Positions 34,545 through 42,630 of a DNA stretch of 62,543 bases are shown here, piece after piece (position 1 is the first letter of the stretch; the number at the start of each line of letters is the position of its first letter). The DNA comes from Ruminococcus flavefaciens. Its GTDB lineage: Bacteria; Bacillota; Clostridia; Oscillospirales; Ruminococcaceae. The stretch is taken from contig CACWHY010000024.1 of NCBI GenBank assembly GCA_902760805.1, positions 1 through 62,543 on the forward strand, given 5' to 3'. Under the pieces are notes generated by a model. The model was not told the DNA's origin and searched no databases. It saw nothing but the letters and a program-made list of their open reading frames with translations. A program made the translations under genes and the position numbers.

Positions 34545-34794
34545 CGGATTTTTATGCTAAAATTTCCGATTCTCATGAAATTCTACATTTATATAGAATG
34601 ACCGAGAGTTTTTTTCCTTTTGGTTGTGAATTATCACCACAAAAAATTGTTGATAGCCATTGTTGAAAGTGTATAGTTTTCAACAGTGGAATCTGTTGAA
34701 TATTGCTAGACGGAGAAATTTGGCCGGAGTATACAATTTGTTAACATCTATTAGCAAAATATGGTCATATGACCCGATTTACCGCAATTTTTGA
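34545..34794. promoter_or_regulatory. AT-rich non-coding region with operator-like palindromes
   Basis: No gene is visible. Three TGTTGAA/TTCAACA elements cluster at about 34,660-34,700, including TTCAACA...TGTTGAA. A perfect 12-base palindrome GGTCATATGACC lies at 34,763-34,774, just past the trmD stop. The region lies upstream of the HPr promoter, so regulatory binding is possible. Confidence 0.4.
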
Positions 34795-35493
34795 TTAGTC
34801 AGTTTTTTTGATATACTTTTCGTAGAGGTCCGGGCGTCTTTCCTTGGTGATCTCAAGGCTCTGATCGTGTCTCCACTGAGCAATATTTTTATGATGACCG
34901 GTCAAAAGCACCGGCGGGATACCCTCGCCCTCCCAAATTTCCGGCCGGGTGTAGTGGGGATACTCCAAAAGGCCGCCGTAGATGCTCTCCTCCTCGAAGC
35001 AGATGTCGTCGGAGAGGACTCCGGGGCACATTCTGGCGATGCAGTCAGCCACCACCATTGCCGGGAGCTCGCCGCCTGTAAGGACGTAATCGCCGATGGA
35101 GATCTCCTCGTCCACGATCTTGTCGATAACACGCTGATCCACGCCCTCATAATGGCCGCAGAGGATCAGGATGTTGTCCATTTTGGAGAGCTCGATAGCT
35201 CTTTCCTGGGTGAAAACAGCGCCCTTGGGCGACATATAAATAGTATGGGGCTTGCTGCCAAGCTCCTCACAGACCGCATTGTAACAGTCGTAAATGGGCT
35301 GGCACTGCATGACCATGCCCATTCCGCCGCCGTAGGGGTTGTCGTCAACACGGCGGTGCTTGTCGGTGGAGTAGTCCCGGATCTGGCGGCAGTGAACTTC
35401 GATCTTGCCGGCTTTTCGGGCTCTGCCCACAATACTTTCCCCCAGAACGGCTTCGCACATCTCGGGGAAAAGGGTCATTATCTCTATTTTCAT
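34795..35493 (-). CDS. trmD: tRNA (guanine37-N1)-methyltransferase
   Basis: 232 residues, standard. The start MKIEIMTLFPEMCEAVLGESIVGRA, the trefoil-knot motifs YMSPKGAVF and LILCGHYEGVDQRVID, and ISIGDYVLTGGELPA are clear TrmD signatures. It methylates G37 with S-adenosylmethionine to prevent frameshifting. It lies 51 bases after rimM, the classic order, but without rpsP and rplS around. Confidence 0.95.
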   Translation of the reverse strand: MKIEIMTLFPEMCEAVLGESIVGRARKAGKIEVHCRQIRDYSTDKHRRVDDNPYGGGMGMVMQCQPIYDCYNAVCEELGSKPHTIYMSPKGAVFTQERAIELSKMDNILILCGHYEGVDQRVIDKIVDEEISIGDYVLTGGELPAMVVADCIARMCPGVLSDDICFEEESIYGGLLEYPHYTRPEIWEGEGIPPVLLTGHHKNIAQWRHDQSLEITKERRPDLYEKYIKKTD

Positions 35494-35544
35494 ACAAATT
35501 CCTCAGTTATTATGTTCTGCGGAGACTTTCTTCCGCTAAGCTCC

Positions 35545-36045
35545 TCAGTCAAACAGCCCGTCCAGTGGCCTGATAGTCATAACGCCGCCGTCAACATCCG
35601 TGGAGACCACCACGTCTGCGATCGCCGGCACAAGGTACTCCCTCTCGCCCTTGATAACGTACACGTCATTGGCGCCTGTCTGCATAACATCAACGATCTT
35701 TCCGTAAACTGCCCCGGTGTCTGCGTCCTTCACCTCAAGGCCGATCAGGTCAGCCACAAAGTAGGTGTCCTCGTCCAGCTCCAGGTCGTCACGGTGCATA
35801 TACAACATCTTGTTGCGGAGCTTTTCCGCCTCCTCGGGAGTGTCTATGCCCTCTATCTTGGCGATGACGGTGCTCTTGAAAACTCTCGAACGGCTGATGA
35901 TGACCTCCTTGTGCTCCTTCCCCAGAAAGAGCCTGTCGAACTCCGCCAAAAGCTCCGGAGAATCGGTATATGGCATGATCTTCACCTCGCCGCGGATACC
36001 GTGAGTGGTCACGATCTTGCCGGCTTCCAGATATTCCTTCTTCAT
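35545..36045 (-). CDS. rimM: Ribosome maturation factor RimM
   Basis: 166 residues from ATG 36,045 (GGAGGAGAA). The N-terminal RimM domain (LEAGKIVTTHGIRGEVKIMPYTDSPE) and PRC-barrel C-terminal domain (FVADLIGLEVKD ... YLVPAIADVV) are present. Aids 30S assembly. Its start overlaps the stop of the upstream zinc-ribbon gene by four bases (ATGA), so translation is coupled. Confidence 0.92.
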   Translation of the reverse strand: MKKEYLEAGKIVTTHGIRGEVKIMPYTDSPELLAEFDRLFLGKEHKEVIISRSRVFKSTVIAKIEGIDTPEEAEKLRNKMLYMHRDDLELDEDTYFVADLIGLEVKDADTGAVYGKIVDVMQTGANDVYVIKGEREYLVPAIADVVVSTDVDGGVMTIRPLDGLFD

Positions 36046-36278
36046 ACGCTTGGTTCTCCTCCCATATCTATCACTGGATAGACCTTCATGCACTTTTTGC
36101 AGAAAAACGCCGGTGTCCGTGAAAACGTAAAGGACGGCACGGAGTAATTGTTCTGCTGGAAAACGCTCTTCCCCACTTCCTCAGAGGGAGTGAAGGTCAG
36201 TATAAGCGGCTGAAATCCGAAGCCGCTGCTGGAGAGGATACCGCTGCCGGTCTCTCCGCCGCAAATTGGACATTTCAT
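36042..36278 (-). CDS. Small zinc-ribbon protein
   Basis: 78 residues from ATG 36,278 with AAAGGAGG upstream. It opens MKCPICGGETGSG and later carries CKKC, two CxxC pairs for one zinc. Resembles the DUF6487-type small proteins. Translationally coupled to rimM by an ATGA overlap. Function unknown; the longer in-frame start upstream lies in repeat sequence and is unlikely. Confidence 0.7.
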   Translation of the reverse strand: MKCPICGGETGSGILSSSGFGFQPLILTFTPSEEVGKSVFQQNNYSVPSFTFSRTPAFFCKKCMKVYPVIDMGGEPSV

Positions 36279-36309
36279 GGTCGTTCCTCCTTTTCTGAGG
36301 GCATACGAA

Positions 36310-36480
36310 TTGCGGGCGGACACCTGGGTCCGCCCCTACATTGGACGGGCATATGTGGGCATCCGCCCCTACATTGGACGGGCGTATGTGGGCATCCGCC
36401 CCTACACTGAGCGTCCACATGAGGGCACCCCGCAGTTTTATGCCAAATAATCGTATGGGGCGATGCTCTCATCGCCCCAC
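36310..36480. repeat. Cluster of short palindromic intergenic modules
   Basis: Four copies of the GGGCGGAC...GTCCGCCC or GGGC...GCCC hairpin type, three ending CCCCTAC, at about 36,312-36,340, 36,347-36,372, 36,377-36,405 and GGGGCGATG/CATCGCCCC at 36,457-36,478. The last may end purB transcripts. Related modules recur at 38,033, 42,434 and 48,539-49,202. Confidence 0.8.
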
Positions 36481-36494
36481 ACTGTTTCGGTGGT

Positions 36495-37937
36495 TTAGTT
36501 CTTCATCTCAAAGCTCTCGCCCAGAAGATCGCTGTTCTCGTCCAGGATAGGCTTGATGCAGTCAGCAAGGAATTCCTCCACCTGCTGAACGCTTCTTCCA
36601 ACGTAAAGCTCAGGACGGAGCTTCTCCTCCAGCTCCTCCTTGTTCTCGATCATGAACAGAGGATCCTCCTCGATGAGCTGGCAAAGGTTGTTGTCCAGGC
36701 CCTTCTCCTTAACGTTAGCGCCGGCCTCCATGGACAGATCCATGATACGGTCGTGGAGCTCCTGACGGTTGCCGCCCTTCTTAACGGCGTCCATCATGAT
36801 GTTCTCGCTGGCCATGAATGGCAGCTCAGCCATAAGTCTGCGGCGGATCATCTGAGGATAAACCACGATGCCGTCAGTAACGTTCATCATGATGTTGAGG
36901 ATAGCGTCAACTCCCAGGAAGGCCTCAGCCACTGAGATACGCTTGTTTGCGGAGTCGTCCAGAGTTCTCTCGAACCACTGTGTACCTGCGGTGAAAGCAG
37001 GATTAAGGCTGTCGATCATGACATAGCGTGCAAGGGAAGTGATCCTCTCGCAGCGCATGGGGTTGCGCTTGTAGGCCATTGCGGAAGAGCCGATCTGCTT
37101 CTTCTCACGGGGCTCCTCCATTTCCTTGAAGGACTGGAGAAGGCGCATATCATTGGAGAACTTGCTTGCTGTCTGAGCGATACCGCTGAGTACGGAAAGC
37201 ACCTGTGAGTCCATTTTTCTGGAATAGGTCTGGCCGGAAACAGGAACAACGCTGTCGAAGCCCATTTCCTCAGCGATCATTCTCTCAAGCTCCTTGATCT
37301 TGGCGGAGTCGCCCTCAAAGAGCTCCATGAATGAGGCCTGAGTGCCTGTTGTGCCCTTAGAGCCCAGCAGCTTCAGTGTAGAGATACGGTGCTCTAAGTC
37401 CTCGAAGTCCATGAGCAGCTCGTTGAGCCAGAGAGTAGCCCTCTTGCCCACGGTAGTTGGCTGAGCAGGCTGAAGGTGAGTATATGCAAGACAGGGAAGA
37501 TCCTTGTACTTATCGGCGAATTTAGCCAGGTTGCTCATAACGTTCAGCAGCTTTCTGCGAACGATCTGGAGAGCGTCACGCATGATGATCACGTCGGTAT
37601 TGTCTCCAACGTAGCAGGAGGTTGCGCCCAGGTGGATGATCCCGGCAGCATCGGGGCAGGCCTGTCCGTAGGTGAAAACGTGAGCCATAACGTCGTGGCG
37701 GGTGATCCTCTCTCTTGCCTCGGCAGCCTCATAGTCGATGTCGTTGATGTGCTCCTCAAGCTGCTTCACCTGAGCCTCGGTAACAGGCAGACCCAGCTTC
37801 ATCTCAGCTCTTGCAAGAGCCACCCAAAGGCGGCGCCAGGTAGTGAATTTCTTATCGGCAGAGAAGACGTACTGCATTTCCTCGCTGGCATAGCGGGTGC
37901 AGAATGGACTTTCGTAGCTGTTTTTATTTCCGCTCAT
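36495..37937 (-). CDS. purB: Adenylosuccinate lyase
   Basis: 480 residues, ATG after TTGGAGGATAATC. The fumarase-superfamily signature reads GSSAMAYKRNPMRCERI near residue 285, with upstream active-site words TSCYVGDN and YTHLQPAQPTT. Catalyses two fumarate-releasing steps of purine synthesis. Cytoplasmic, single gene with a strong promoter. Confidence 0.95.
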   Translation of the reverse strand: MSGNKNSYESPFCTRYASEEMQYVFSADKKFTTWRRLWVALARAEMKLGLPVTEAQVKQLEEHINDIDYEAAEARERITRHDVMAHVFTYGQACPDAAGIIHLGATSCYVGDNTDVIIMRDALQIVRRKLLNVMSNLAKFADKYKDLPCLAYTHLQPAQPTTVGKRATLWLNELLMDFEDLEHRISTLKLLGSKGTTGTQASFMELFEGDSAKIKELERMIAEEMGFDSVVPVSGQTYSRKMDSQVLSVLSGIAQTASKFSNDMRLLQSFKEMEEPREKKQIGSSAMAYKRNPMRCERITSLARYVMIDSLNPAFTAGTQWFERTLDDSANKRISVAEAFLGVDAILNIMMNVTDGIVVYPQMIRRRLMAELPFMASENIMMDAVKKGGNRQELHDRIMDLSMEAGANVKEKGLDNNLCQLIEEDPLFMIENKEELEEKLRPELYVGRSVQQVEEFLADCIKPILDENSDLLGESFEMKN

Positions 37938-37987
37938 GATTATCCTCCAAGTATGCGCCTGGGCGCAGATTTATTCATTATAATAGT

Positions 37988-38016
37988 ATTATAGCATTTT
38001 CCGTCCGCCCTGTCAA
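37988..38016 (-). promoter_or_regulatory. purB promoter
   Basis: On the minus strand TTGACA, 17-base spacer, TATAAT. Confidence 0.75.
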
Positions 38017-38032
38017 CTTTATGTCGAGTCTT

Positions 38033-38060
38033 GCGGGCGGACACATGGGTCCGCCCCTAC
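38033..38060. repeat. Palindromic GGGCGGACACATGGGTCC-type module
   Basis: One copy between the divergent purB and MarR promoters. Same type as 42,434, 48,783 and 49,036. Confidence 0.8.
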
Positions 38061-38068
38061 CTCCCCCC

Positions 38069-38127
38069 TTGACAGGTGGAGAAAGATGTGCTATAATTAC
38101 TCTCAGACTGTCGGTTAAACGTTTAAC
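38069..38127 (+). promoter_or_regulatory. Promoter and operator of the MarR/ABC exporter operon
   Basis: TTGACA (38,069-38,074), 17-base spacer, TATAAT (38,092-38,097). A perfect 14-base palindrome GTTAAACGTTTAAC lies at 38,114-38,127, just past the expected start, with a related half GGTAAACC 10 bases on. This is where a MarR repressor would sit on its own gene. Confidence 0.75.
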
Positions 38128-38177
38128 TGTTTGACGGGTAAACCTTTTTCCGACTCATTTTGACAGAGGTGATCGTT

Positions 38178-38675
38178 TTGCAGAACAAACAGATCGTTGG
38201 TATGATGGAGAACATCCACCTGCTGAGAAAGCTCTTCGTCAAGCGTGCAAGCGAGGATTCGCCCCTGCACTTCGGCCAGATCGCCATCATGAAGTGCATT
38301 GAGCAGAATGAGAACTGCAATCAGGCGGATCTTGCGGAGCTCCTTGGCGTAACACCGGCATCGGTGGCAGTTTCCACCAAACGGCTGCAAAAGGCCGGCC
38401 TTCTCAGGAAGGAGACCGACCCGGACAACCTGCGCTGCAAACGCCTGACCCTCACCGACGAGGGCAGAAAGGCTATCGAGAGCAGGATCCGGATCTTTGA
38501 GGAGTACGACCAGCTGATCTTCGGCAGCTTCTCAGAGGAGGAAAAAGCTCAGCTAATGGAGTTTCTCGGACGCATAGCCGGGAAAATGCAGGAGATCGAA
38601 GGCATTGAGGGCGATTTTTCAAGCCCCATGGAGCTGGGCTGTCTGCTGCACAAAAAAATGGAAGAAAACAAATAA
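38178..38675 (+). CDS. MarR-family transcriptional regulator
   Basis: 165 residues from TTG 38,178, spaced from AGAGGTGAT. The winged helix-turn-helix is clear (CNQADLAELLGVTPASVAVSTKRLQKAGLLRKETDPDNLR, DEGRKA). It probably represses its own operon through the palindrome at 38,114 and releases on binding a small toxic ligand. It is co-transcribed with the two exporter subunits, 14 bases upstream. Confidence 0.85.
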   Translation: MQNKQIVGMMENIHLLRKLFVKRASEDSPLHFGQIAIMKCIEQNENCNQADLAELLGVTPASVAVSTKRLQKAGLLRKETDPDNLRCKRLTLTDEGRKAIESRIRIFEEYDQLIFGSFSEEEKAQLMEFLGRIAGKMQEIEGIEGDFSSPMELGCLLHKKMEENK

Positions 38676-38689
38676 GAAAGGAGCCGCCC

Positions 38690-40417
38690 ATGTTCAAAAC
38701 TATTTTTTCATATGTGGGTCAGTACAAGAAGCAGGCCATTCTCTCGCCTGTTTCGATCATAGGCGAGGTCGCCATGGAGGTGCTGATACCGGCTGTTATG
38801 GCACTGATCATCGACAACGGTATCAAAAAGGGCAACATCGGCTACGTTGCCGGAATGGGTCTTTTCATGGTGGGAATGTCCATCGTTTCGCTGTTTTTCG
38901 GTGCTCTTGCCGGAAGACTCAGCGCTGTTGCCGCAATGGGCTTCGCCAAAAACCTGAGAAGCGCACTATTCCACAAGGTACAGGACTTTTCCTTCGCAAA
39001 TGTTGATAAGTTCTCCACCGCTTCTCTCACAACTCGTCTTACAACAGACGTCACCAATATCCAGAACGCCTTCATGATGTTCATCAGAACAGCCTTCCGT
39101 GCGCCGATCATGCTGATATGCGCCCTTATCGCCGCCCTGAAAATGAACTCACGGCTGTCCGTGGTTTTCCTTTGTGCAGTTCCCGTGCTGGCGCTGTTCA
39201 TGGCAATGATCATGACCAAGGCTCACCCCAGATTTCAGGCCATGCTTGCCCACTACGACAGCATGAACGCCAGTGTTCAGGAAAACCTGGTGGGTATCCG
39301 CACAGTCAAGGCTTTTGTTCGTGAGGAGCACGAAAAGAAGAAGTTCCTGGACAACACCGACAAGGTGCGCCGTGCTCAGGTAAACGCCGAAAAGCTGGTC
39401 ATAATGACCATGCCCTTCATGCAGATGATCATGTACACAAGCATCATCGCTATCCTCTGGTTTGGCGGAAGAATGGCTGTAGGCGGCGATATGGAGACCG
39501 GCGAGCTCTCCAGCTTCATCTCCTACGTCGGACAGATCCTCATGTCACTGATGATGCTCAGCTTCATGTTCATCATGTTCGTCATCTCCCGAGCCTCACT
39601 CCAGAGAATTTACGAGGTGCTCATCGAGGAGGTGGACATCGTTTCCCCTGAGAGCGCCGAGACTGAGGTGAAGGACGGATCTGTTGTTTTCAGGAACGTT
39701 TCCTTCTCCTACTTTAAAGATATGAACAATCTTGCCCTCGCCGGGATCGATCTTGAGATAAAGTCCGGCGAGACCATAGGCATCATCGGCGGAACAGGCT
39801 CCTCAAAGACCTCGCTTGTCCAGCTCATCCCCCGTCTTTACGACACAACTGAGGGTCAAGTGCTGGTGGGAGGCCGTGACGTAAAGGAGTACGACATAAC
39901 CGCCCTCCGTGACAACGTGGCCATGGTGCTCCAGAAGAACGTGCTGTTCTCAGGAACTATCCGTGAGAACCTGAAATGGGGTGACCCAGACGCAACCGAT
40001 GAGGAGATCATCGCCGCCTGCAAGTCTGCCTGCGCTCACGACTTCATCGAGGGCTTCCCCGAGGGCTATGACACAGACCTCGGTCAGGGCGGAGTAAATG
40101 TCTCCGGCGGCCAGAAGCAGAGGCTCTGTATCGCCCGTGCTCTGCTGAAAAAGCCCAAGATCATCATTCTGGACGACTCCACCAGCGCAGTTGACACCGC
40201 TACTGACGCAAGCATCCGCAAGGCCTTCCGTGAAAACCTGGCCGACACCACCACCTTCATCATCGCTCAGCGCATTTCCTCCGTACAGGACGCTGACCGT
40301 ATCATCGTAATGGACAACGGAAGGATCTCAGACGTGGGAACTCATGAGGAGCTGCTCAGATCCAGCGAGATCTACCGTGAGGTATATGACTCCCAGCAGA
40401 AAGGAGCTGATGAATAA
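38690..40417 (+). CDS. ABC exporter half-transporter with degenerate ATP site
   Basis: 575 residues, membrane domain (six spans) then ATPase. Walker A is altered (GGTGSSKT in place of GxxGxGKT). The catalytic Glu after Walker B is Asp (ILDDSTSAVD), and the H-loop His is Gln (IIAQRISSV). The signature VSGGQKQR is intact. This is the degenerate partner pattern of heterodimeric exporters such as BmrC, TM287 and LmrC. It overlaps the second half by one base. Likely exports drugs or lipids. Confidence 0.88.
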   Translation: MFKTIFSYVGQYKKQAILSPVSIIGEVAMEVLIPAVMALIIDNGIKKGNIGYVAGMGLFMVGMSIVSLFFGALAGRLSAVAAMGFAKNLRSALFHKVQDFSFANVDKFSTASLTTRLTTDVTNIQNAFMMFIRTAFRAPIMLICALIAALKMNSRLSVVFLCAVPVLALFMAMIMTKAHPRFQAMLAHYDSMNASVQENLVGIRTVKAFVREEHEKKKFLDNTDKVRRAQVNAEKLVIMTMPFMQMIMYTSIIAILWFGGRMAVGGDMETGELSSFISYVGQILMSLMMLSFMFIMFVISRASLQRIYEVLIEEVDIVSPESAETEVKDGSVVFRNVSFSYFKDMNNLALAGIDLEIKSGETIGIIGGTGSSKTSLVQLIPRLYDTTEGQVLVGGRDVKEYDITALRDNVAMVLQKNVLFSGTIRENLKWGDPDATDEEIIAACKSACAHDFIEGFPEGYDTDLGQGGVNVSGGQKQRLCIARALLKKPKIIILDDSTSAVDTATDASIRKAFRENLADTTTFIIAQRISSVQDADRIIVMDNGRISDVGTHEELLRSSEIYREVYDSQQKGADE

Positions 40418-42306
40418 TGCCGCCTAGAAATACAAAGCCCATGCAGAAGCCCGGTAACGCCGGAGCTACTATCAAGCGCATTTTCAGCTATATGTACGGC
40501 TTCAAGGCACTTTTCGTCTTCGTTGTGATCGGAGTCATCATCAGCGCCTTCGCCGGAATCGCCGGAAACTACCTGCTCAAGCCCCTTATCGACAACATCG
40601 AGGAGTCCCTCAAGACCGGACACTGGGATAAGTCCAAATTCATCGGGATACTGGCTGCAATGGCCGGTATCTACGCCCTGGGAGCTCTTTCCTCATTCAT
40701 GTATCAGCGGCTGATGATGAAGATCTCCACCACCACCCTCATGAGGATCAGGAACGACCTGTTCACCAAAATGGAGTCTCTCCCGATCAGATTTTTCGAC
40801 AAGCACACCCACGGCGAGCTCATGTCGCTGTACACCAACGACACCGATACCCTCCGTGAGATGCTGGGAAACAGCGTTGCTCAGTTCATCAGCTCGGCTG
40901 TGACTATCGTGGGAGTTTTCACCGCAATGCTGATCTACAGCTGGCAGCTGACCATTCTGGTAGTTGTCATGCTCTTCGTGATCATCAGAGTGATCGGCTT
41001 CATCGGATCCAGGTCCGGAAAGGGCTTCATCGCTCAGCAGAAGGCTCTGGGACGGGCAAACGGCTACATCGAGGAAATGATCGACGGCCAGAAGGTGGTG
41101 AAGGTATTCTGCCACGAGGACGCCTCCTGCGCTGAGTTCGATGCCCTCAATGAGGAGCTGTGCCAGGCTGCCACAAGAGCCAATACCTTCGCAAATATCC
41201 TCATGCCGATCATGAACAACCTGTCCTACCTCCACTACGCCGTTACCGCTATAGTCGGCGGAATAATGACCGTTAAGGGCTTCGGCGGCATGACCGTGGG
41301 AACTGTGATTTCCTACCTCCAGTTCACACGCTCCTTCTCAATGCCTATCACTCAGGTATCTCAGCAGCTCAACTCAGTGCTCACAGCTCTTGCCGGTGCG
41401 GAGAGGATCTTCGCAGTTATCGACGAGGAGCCCGAGGCTGACGACGGATACGTTACTCTGGTAAACGCCAAGATCGACGAAAAGGGCAACATCTCCGAGA
41501 CCGAGGAGCGCACAGGCCGCTGGGCTTGGAGGCACCCCCACAAGGCTGACGGCACTGTTACCTACACCGAGGTGCGTGGAAATATTGAGCTGGACGACGT
41601 TTATTTCGGCTATGAGCCCAACAAGACCGTCCTCAACGGCATCAGCCTCTACGCAAAGCCCGGCCAGAAGATCGCCTTCGTTGGCTCTACCGGCGCCGGA
41701 AAGACCACTATCACCAACCTGATCAACCGCTTCTACGATGTGCCTGACGGAAAGATCCGCTACGACGGCATCAACATCAACAAGATCAAGAAGAGCGACC
41801 TGCGCCGCTCTCAGTCCATAGTTTTGCAGGACACCCACCTGTTCACAGGCACTGTTATGGACAATATCCGCTACGGCAAGCTGGACGCCACCGATGAGGA
41901 GGTCTACGCAGCAGCTAAGCTGGCCAACGCCGACAGTTTCATCGTCCACCTGGAAAACGGCTATGACACCATGCTCACCGCAGACGGCGCAAATCTCTCT
42001 CAGGGACAGCGCCAGCTCCTGGCGATCGCAAGAGCGGCCATCGCAGATCCTCCCGTGCTGATCCTGGACGAGGCCACAAGCTCTATCGACACCCGTACTG
42101 AGGCTCTCATCGAGAAGGGCATGGACTCTCTCATGGAGGGCAGAACAGTTTTCGTTATCGCCCACAGACTTTCCACCGTAAGGAACTCTCAGGCGATCAT
42201 GGTGCTGGAGCACGGCAAGATCATCGAGCGTGGCGACCACAACGAGCTGATTGCTCAGCATGGAAAATACTACCAGCTCTACACAGGTATGTTCGAGTTG
42301 AGCTGA
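40417..42306 (+). CDS. ABC exporter half-transporter with canonical ATP site
   Basis: 629 residues. Six spans, then an ATPase with canonical Walker A (GSTGAGKTT), Walker B ILDEATSSID and H-loop IAHRLSTV. The signature is LSQGQRQ rather than LSGGQ, the complementary degeneracy expected opposite the partner's composite site. An insertion of about 50 residues (DGYVTLVNAKIDEKGN ... TYTEVRG) lies before the ATPase. Partner of the preceding gene. Confidence 0.88.
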   Translation: MPPRNTKPMQKPGNAGATIKRIFSYMYGFKALFVFVVIGVIISAFAGIAGNYLLKPLIDNIEESLKTGHWDKSKFIGILAAMAGIYALGALSSFMYQRLMMKISTTTLMRIRNDLFTKMESLPIRFFDKHTHGELMSLYTNDTDTLREMLGNSVAQFISSAVTIVGVFTAMLIYSWQLTILVVVMLFVIIRVIGFIGSRSGKGFIAQQKALGRANGYIEEMIDGQKVVKVFCHEDASCAEFDALNEELCQAATRANTFANILMPIMNNLSYLHYAVTAIVGGIMTVKGFGGMTVGTVISYLQFTRSFSMPITQVSQQLNSVLTALAGAERIFAVIDEEPEADDGYVTLVNAKIDEKGNISETEERTGRWAWRHPHKADGTVTYTEVRGNIELDDVYFGYEPNKTVLNGISLYAKPGQKIAFVGSTGAGKTTITNLINRFYDVPDGKIRYDGININKIKKSDLRRSQSIVLQDTHLFTGTVMDNIRYGKLDATDEEVYAAAKLANADSFIVHLENGYDTMLTADGANLSQGQRQLLAIARAAIADPPVLILDEATSSIDTRTEALIEKGMDSLMEGRTVFVIAHRLSTVRNSQAIMVLEHGKIIERGDHNELIAQHGKYYQLYTGMFELS

Positions 42307-42310
42307 CCCC

Positions 42311-42339
42311 TTGACAATTCCCTGCCCATATGGTATAAT
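42311..42339 (+). promoter_or_regulatory. Promoter just after the exporter operon
   Basis: TTGACA (42,311-42,316), 17-base spacer, TATAAT (42,334-42,339), about 50 bases ahead of a terminator and with no gene in between. Confidence 0.7.
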
Positions 42340-42345
42340 AGTATT

Positions 42346-42420
42346 GCATACGAAAGATGCGGTGTTCATGAGGACACGCAAAAGAAAATACCCGGAGTGC
42401 CAGCTCCGGGTATTTTTATT
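42346..42420 (+). ncRNA. Possible small RNA of about 75 bases ending in a terminator
   Basis: A consensus promoter and a strong terminator (AAATACCCGGAG 42,386-42,397 paired with CTCCGGGTATTT 42,404-42,415, then TTATT) frame a 40-base stretch without a supported gene. The terminator can also end the exporter operon. An ATG at 42,368 opens a frame running through the hairpin, with no ribosome site. Confidence 0.45.
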
Positions 42421-42433
42421 AGGAACGACCTGT

Positions 42434-42461
42434 CCGGGCGGACACATGGGTCCGCCCCTAC
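42434..42461. repeat. Palindromic GGGCGGACACATGGGTCC-type module
   Basis: Identical core to 38,033 and 48,783. No coding content. Confidence 0.8.
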
Positions 42462-42630
42462 AGCCTTGCTGCAACCGTTTTTGTAAAATGCAGTTTTCCC
42501 CGAAATATAGCCTTTGCAACTGCCGGTTGACAAATTTCCAAGCCCGCTTTATAGACGGCAACCGCCCAATATGCTATAATGATGACAGTGGAACGAAAGA
42601 CGTTCCGAGATAATAAACGGAGGTACTATT

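Noticed and set aside
36181-36550. Overlapping frames through the palindromic modules on both strands
   Set aside because: They translate the repeat itself, lack ribosome sites, and overlap real gene ends; same for frames over 48,329-49,032.
41374-42561. 395-codon minus-strand frame opposite the ABC exporter
   Set aside because: Shadow of the exporter ATPase coding sequence; no recognisable domain or start signal.
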